From Roseiarcus sp036502965 (GTDB taxonomy: Bacteria > Pseudomonadota > Alphaproteobacteria > Rhizobiales > Beijerinckiaceae): a DNA stretch of 10,268 nt. The notes under the pieces were generated by a model. It was not told the origin of the DNA. It searched no databases and was given only the letters and a program-made list of their open reading frames with translations. The DNA lies in the NCBI GenBank assembly GCA_036502965.1, contig DASXXT010000367.1:1-10268 (forward strand). Reading direction: 5' to 3'. Positions within the stretch are counted from its first letter, which is position 1. The number at the start of each line of letters is the position of its first letter. Below, in pieces: positions 7,364-10,268 of this stretch. The position numbers and the translations under genes were made by a program.

Positions 7364-8398
7364 ATGCCCTACACGCCTTCGCCCATGCGCTACGACAAAA
7401 TGATCTACAACCGCTGCGGCCGCAGCGGGCTCAAGCTGCCTGCAATATCGCTGGGCTTGTGGCATAATTTCGGCTTCGACAAGTCCGCCGATTCGATGCG
7501 CGCGATATGCCAGCGGGCGTTCGATCTTGGCGTCACCCATTTCGATCTTGCCAACAATTATGGACCCCCGCCGGGCTCGGCCGAGCTCGCCTTTGGCGAG
7601 ATCCTGCGCGGCGACTTCCGCGGCTTCCGCGACGAACTCGTGATCTCGACCAAGGCCGGCTACGACATGTGGCCGGGGCCTTACGGCGAATGGGGCAGCC
7701 GCAAATACCTGCTCGCGAGCCTCGACCAGAGTCTCAAGCGCATCGGTCTCGACTATGTCGACATTTTCTATTCGCACCGTTTCGATCCCGAAACGCCGCT
7801 CGAGGAGACGATGGGCGCCCTGGATCATGCGGTTCGCCAGGGAAAGGCCCTTTATGTCGGCGTTTCCTCCTACAATTCCCGCCGCACGAAGGAAGCGGTC
7901 GCCATTCTCAATCGGCTCGGGACGCCCTGCCTCATCCATCAGCCCAGTTATTCGATGATCAATCGCTGGATCGAGGACGATCATTTGCTGGATACGCTCG
8001 AAGCTTTGGGCGTCGGCGCGATCGTCTTTTCCCCGCTCGCGCAAGGCTTGCTCACCGAAAAATATCTGGCCGGCGTGCCCGCCGGCAGCCGCGCCACTGA
8101 AAACCGCTCTCTCAAACGGACGATGCTCACGCCGGAGAACATCGAGCGCGTGCGTCATCTCGACGCGATCGCCAAGCGGCGAGGTCAGACGCTCGCTCAG
8201 ATGGCGCTGGCCTGGGCGCTGAGGGACAAGCGTGTGACCTCGGCCCTGATCGGCGCGAGCAGCCCGGAGCAGGTGACCGATAGCGTCAAGGCGCTCGACA
8301 AGCTTTCGTTCGCCGCCGACGAACTTAAGGAGATCGATCGTTACGCAGTCGAAGGCGGCGTGAACATCTGGCGGCAGTCCGCGGAGCTCGGCGCGTGA
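7364..8398 (+). CDS. gpr: L-glyceraldehyde 3-phosphate reductase (YghZ-type aldo/keto reductase)
   Basis: This 344-residue protein is very close to E. coli YghZ/Gpr throughout, as far as I recall that sequence: LPAISLGLWHNFG, THFDLANNYGPPPGSAE, ISTKAGYDMWPGPYG, GSRKYLLASLDQSLKR, VDIFYSHR and LIHQPSYSMINRW. The AKR tetrad is present as D61, Y66, K97 and H138. The family reduces L-glyceraldehyde 3-phosphate and methylglyoxal with NADPH, in the cytoplasm. The start at 7364 has GAGGAAG with AGGA 5 bases upstream and gives an N-terminus like that of YghZ; a Met at residue 8 is less likely. It lies 67 bases after the FAD oxidase and 52 before the ribokinase, with no clear terminator in either gap. 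The long antisense frame beneath it is a shadow. Confidence 0.93.
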   Translation: MPYTPSPMRYDKMIYNRCGRSGLKLPAISLGLWHNFGFDKSADSMRAICQRAFDLGVTHFDLANNYGPPPGSAELAFGEILRGDFRGFRDELVISTKAGYDMWPGPYGEWGSRKYLLASLDQSLKRIGLDYVDIFYSHRFDPETPLEETMGALDHAVRQGKALYVGVSSYNSRRTKEAVAILNRLGTPCLIHQPSYSMINRWIEDDHLLDTLEALGVGAIVFSPLAQGLLTEKYLAGVPAGSRATENRSLKRTMLTPENIERVRHLDAIAKRRGQTLAQMALAWALRDKRVTSALIGASSPEQVTDSVKALDKLSFAADELKEIDRYAVEGGVNIWRQSAELGA

Positions 8399-8450
8399 AG
8401 CGCCGGCGCCGGTCGCAATACGTCGTCGAGCATTTCTGGGGAGGAACCAC

Positions 8451-9386
8451 ATGCCGAAGCGCCCGCGCATCGGAGTCATCGGCTCGACAAACATGGATCT
8501 GACCACCACGGTCGCGCGCATGCCTGTGTGGGGTGAGACAGTCCTTGCCAAGCATTTCGAGACGAGTTTCGGCGGCAAAGGAGCCAATCAGGCGGTCGCG
8601 GCGGCCAAGCTCGGCGCCGAGGTCGTCATGGTCTCAAATCTTGGCGACGATACGCTCGGCGACAGCGCGCTCAAGAATTTCGAGAGCTACGGAATCAATA
8701 CGCAGCATGTCCGCCGCATTCCAAAGCAATCGACCGGCACGGCGACGATTTTGGTCGATGAGGGTTCGGGCGACAATGCGATCCTGATCGTCGCCGGCGC
8801 CAATGGCGACCTGAGCTCAGCCGACGTTGACGCCGCAAGCGAGGGGCTTAGGGGATGCGATCTCATCCTGCTACAGCTCGAGATCCAGCTTGAAACCGCC
8901 TATGCGGCGATTCGCTTCGCTCGCAAGAATGGCGTCAGGACTGTTCTGAATCCGGCGCCTGCCCGCCGCAACCTCGACATGGACGTCGTTACGCGTGCGA
9001 GCTTCCTCATCCCCAACGAGACCGAACTCGCCATCCTGACCGACATGCCGGTTGAGTCGGAAGACGATATCTCAGCCGCCGCCCAAAGCCTGGTCAAGCG
9101 GGGCGTCGAGACGGCGATCGTGACGCTTGGCGCGCGCGGTTCGCTGCTCGCGACACCGGAGGGTGCGAGGCGCATCGCCCCGGTCAAGGTTCAGGCGGTC
9201 GACACCACCGGCGCCGGCGATGCCTTTATCGGCAGCTTCGCCCGCTATCTCGCTGGCGGCCTCGCGCTCGAGGCGGCGCTCACCGAGGCGACTCGCTACT
9301 CCGCATTTTCGGTCACCCGTCACGGGGCGCAAAAATCCTTCGCGACCGAGGCTGAGTTCGCCGCGTTCGGCGCTAGCCTCAATTGA
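8451..9386 (+). CDS. rbsK: Ribokinase (PfkB family)
   Basis: This 311-residue PfkB-family sugar kinase has the length and motif order of ribokinase. GSTNMD (11-16) is at the substrate side. FGGKGANQAVAAAKLGA (40-56) is PfkB signature 1, LNPAPAR (166-172) and NETE (189-192) are typical of RbsK, and VTLGARGSL (224-232) follows. VDTTGAGDAFIGSF (250-263) is signature 2, with catalytic base D257. The family phosphorylates D-ribose at O5 with ATP; close relatives take deoxyribose or other pentoses, so the substrate is likely but not certain. GGGGAGG sits a few bases before the ATG. No ribose transporter, RbsD or LacI-type regulator is nearby, unlike classical rbs operons. It is last of the four-gene plus-strand run and ends 24 bases from a convergent lipoprotein gene. 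Confidence 0.9.
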   Translation: MPKRPRIGVIGSTNMDLTTTVARMPVWGETVLAKHFETSFGGKGANQAVAAAKLGAEVVMVSNLGDDTLGDSALKNFESYGINTQHVRRIPKQSTGTATILVDEGSGDNAILIVAGANGDLSSADVDAASEGLRGCDLILLQLEIQLETAYAAIRFARKNGVRTVLNPAPARRNLDMDVVTRASFLIPNETELAILTDMPVESEDDISAAAQSLVKRGVETAIVTLGARGSLLATPEGARRIAPVKVQAVDTTGAGDAFIGSFARYLAGGLALEAALTEATRYSAFSVTRHGAQKSFATEAEFAAFGASLN

Positions 9387-9410
9387 GCGGCGCCGCGATC
9401 CGGGCTCAGA

Positions 9411-9707
9411 CTACTTCCGGACCTCCTTGCAAACATTCATCCTGTGCGGATCGCCGGAAAGCTCGCATCGAAAACCGCACTCGTAGTCGCCGCCGCTCTT
9501 CACCTGAATCGCCTTCATCCTCTCGATCGCCTGGTCTCGGCAGTAGCTGAATGTCCTGAAGCGCGGGGTCACATCGAACCGGGTCCGGTTGGTTCGATCG
9601 GGATAGACAATCGCAGCCCATTCGCCTGGAGTGTCGTCGCATCCGGCCAGCAAGAGAAAAACCAGGCATAGCGCGCCTCGTATCCTGGTCTCTCCGGTTC
9701 GGGCCAT
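9411..9707 (-). CDS. Small cysteine-rich lipoprotein, function unknown
   Basis: This is a 98-residue protein with a lipoprotein signal: a basic N-terminus (R4, R8, R10), hydrophobic LCLVFLLL, and lipobox LLAGC with C23 as the acylated residue, followed by Asp-Asp. In E. coli Asp at +2 would keep it in the inner membrane, a rule not established for every phylum. The mature part of about 75 residues has four cysteines (C56, C77, C81, C93) that could form two disulfides in the periplasm, in the contexts SYC, YECGFRC and NVC. I do not recognise a named family. A weak GGTGA lies 6 bases before the ATG. It converges with the ribokinase gene and diverges from the last aldo/keto reductase gene, so it is probably transcribed alone. 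Confidence 0.72.
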   Translation of the reverse strand: MARTGETRIRGALCLVFLLLAGCDDTPGEWAAIVYPDRTNRTRFDVTPRFRTFSYCRDQAIERMKAIQVKSGGDYECGFRCELSGDPHRMNVCKEVRK

Positions 9708-9875
9708 AATGTTTCACCGCGCTCTTCGCTCGACAGCTTGCCGCGTGCCGAACTCTTCTGCAAGGCAAAGTCGTATTTCAAGCGCGCCCCTTCTGTGCCG
9801 ACGTCCGCGCCGCGCCTTGCCCGCGTCTCGTCATGGCCTTAGGGATGCGGCGCCAATCAAATTAGGGAGTTCGCG
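9708..9875. other. Divergent intergenic region
   Basis: This 168-base gap between the lipoprotein and the last aldo/keto reductase should contain two promoters. I see no convincing promoter boxes or inverted repeat. The only clear signal is AGGGAG at 9864-9869, the ribosome site of the reductase. Confidence 0.3.
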
Positions 9876-10268
9876 ATGACCGAGGGCGTCATGGAGAAGG
9901 TCCGTCTGGGCCGCACTGATCTCATGGTCACGTCCGTCTGTTTCGGCACCTCGGGCCTCGGCGACATGCCGGACACCTACGGCTACGGCGTCGACGAGGC
10001 GCGCGCGAGGGCGACGTTACACGCCATTTTCGACGGGCCGGCTAATTTCATCGACACCTCGCGCAACTATGGGCTCGGCCGCAGCGAAGAGCGGATCGGC
10101 GCCGCCATTCGCGAGCGCGGCGGCCTGCCTGAGGGCTTCGTCATCTCGACCAAGCTCGACCGCGATTTCGAAACAAGCGTGTTCGACGCCTCACGCGCCC
10201 GCCGCTCGTTCGAGCAAAGTTTGAAGACGCTGGGAATCGAGCAAGTCGACCTCCTGCACCTGCACGAT
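9876..10268 (+). CDS. Aldo/keto reductase, aldose-1-dehydrogenase-like (partial, 3' end cut)
   Basis: The first 131 codons are present and the gene continues past the window edge. The protein starts MTEGVMEKVRLGRTDL, then TSVCFGTSGLGDMP, NFIDTSRNYGLGRSEERIG, FVISTKLDRD and QVDLLHLHD. The AKR tetrad residues are visible: D60, Y65, K93 and H130. The NYGxGRSEERIG stretch and the STKLDRD-type loop resemble D-threo-aldose 1-dehydrogenase/L-fucose dehydrogenase members, which oxidise free aldoses to lactones with NAD(P)+. That subfamily call is tentative because the C-terminal cofactor and substrate loops are outside the window. AGGGAG lies 6 bases before the ATG; a second Met at residue 6 is less likely. 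It is not a close copy of the YghZ-type gene at 7364, so this is not a recent tandem duplication. Confidence 0.87.
   Translation, partial: MTEGVMEKVRLGRTDLMVTSVCFGTSGLGDMPDTYGYGVDEARARATLHAIFDGPANFIDTSRNYGLGRSEERIGAAIRERGGLPEGFVISTKLDRDFETSVFDASRARRSFEQSLKTLGIEQVDLLHLHD

Noticed and set aside
8399..8450. Palindromic GCGCCGGCGCCGG after the YghZ-type gene as terminator or operator
   Set aside because: Self-complementary GC runs without a loop or T-tract are common in this composition, and the downstream gene follows closely on the same strand.
7280..8587. 435-codon minus-strand open frame
   Set aside because: It lies antisense to the strongly recognised YghZ-type reductase and the start of the ribokinase; its translation is Arg-rich with no recognisable motif, typical of a GC-rich shadow.
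9384..9408. Possible hairpin terminator between ribokinase and lipoprotein genes
   Set aside because: TGAGC/GCTCA can pair only over 5 bases around a 15-base loop, and GCGGCGCCGC (9387-9396) is a loopless palindrome; there is no T-tract on either side.
7364..10268. Tandem duplication of aldo/keto reductase genes
   Set aside because: The two reductases belong to clearly different subfamilies (YghZ-type and aldose-dehydrogenase-like) and share little beyond the catalytic motifs.

Overview
The window is GC-rich, gene-dense bacterial DNA with strong codon bias, good Shine-Dalgarno sites and short gaps. The protein families and composition suggest an alphaproteobacterium, possibly a Hyphomicrobiales member. 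That placement is an impression from sequence style; there is no rRNA or other marker gene here. I see no mobile element, tRNA, CRISPR array or phage gene.

Layout. A minus-strand pair comes first: an alpha-methylacyl-CoA racemase-like family III CoA-transferase (1096-2124) and, downstream of it, a metallo-beta-lactamase-fold hydrolase (11-1057). A 262-base divergent gap follows. Next is a plus-strand class II aldolase/adducin-domain protein (2387-3154), which converges with a minus-strand mtnA (3173-4267, GTG start). After a second divergent gap come four plus-strand genes with 52-67 base spacings, which look like one transcription unit: an Ldh_2-family oxidoreductase (4454-5428), a Tat-exported berberine-bridge-type FAD oxidase (5485-7296), a YghZ/L-glyceraldehyde 3-phosphate reductase (7364-8398) and a ribokinase (8451-9386). 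A small minus-strand lipoprotein (9411-9707) converges with the ribokinase. A second aldo/keto reductase, of the aldose-dehydrogenase type, starts at 9876 and runs off the window.

Functional reading. Sugar and sugar-phosphate chemistry dominates the centre and right: an aldose-1-phosphate isomerase (MtnA), an aldolase-fold protein, a sugar kinase, two aldo/keto reductases, a second NAD(P)H oxidoreductase family and a periplasmic flavin oxidase. This fits salvage or disposal of a pentose or 5-(thio)deoxypentose, but no transporter, regulator, MTA phosphorylase or nucleosidase is present, so the pathway is inference. Two proteins deviate at expected catalytic positions: the Ldh_2 protein appears to lack both conserved histidines, and the aldolase-fold protein has Ala where sugar-phosphate aldolases have the catalytic Glu. 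The longest stretch without a called gene is 262 bases.
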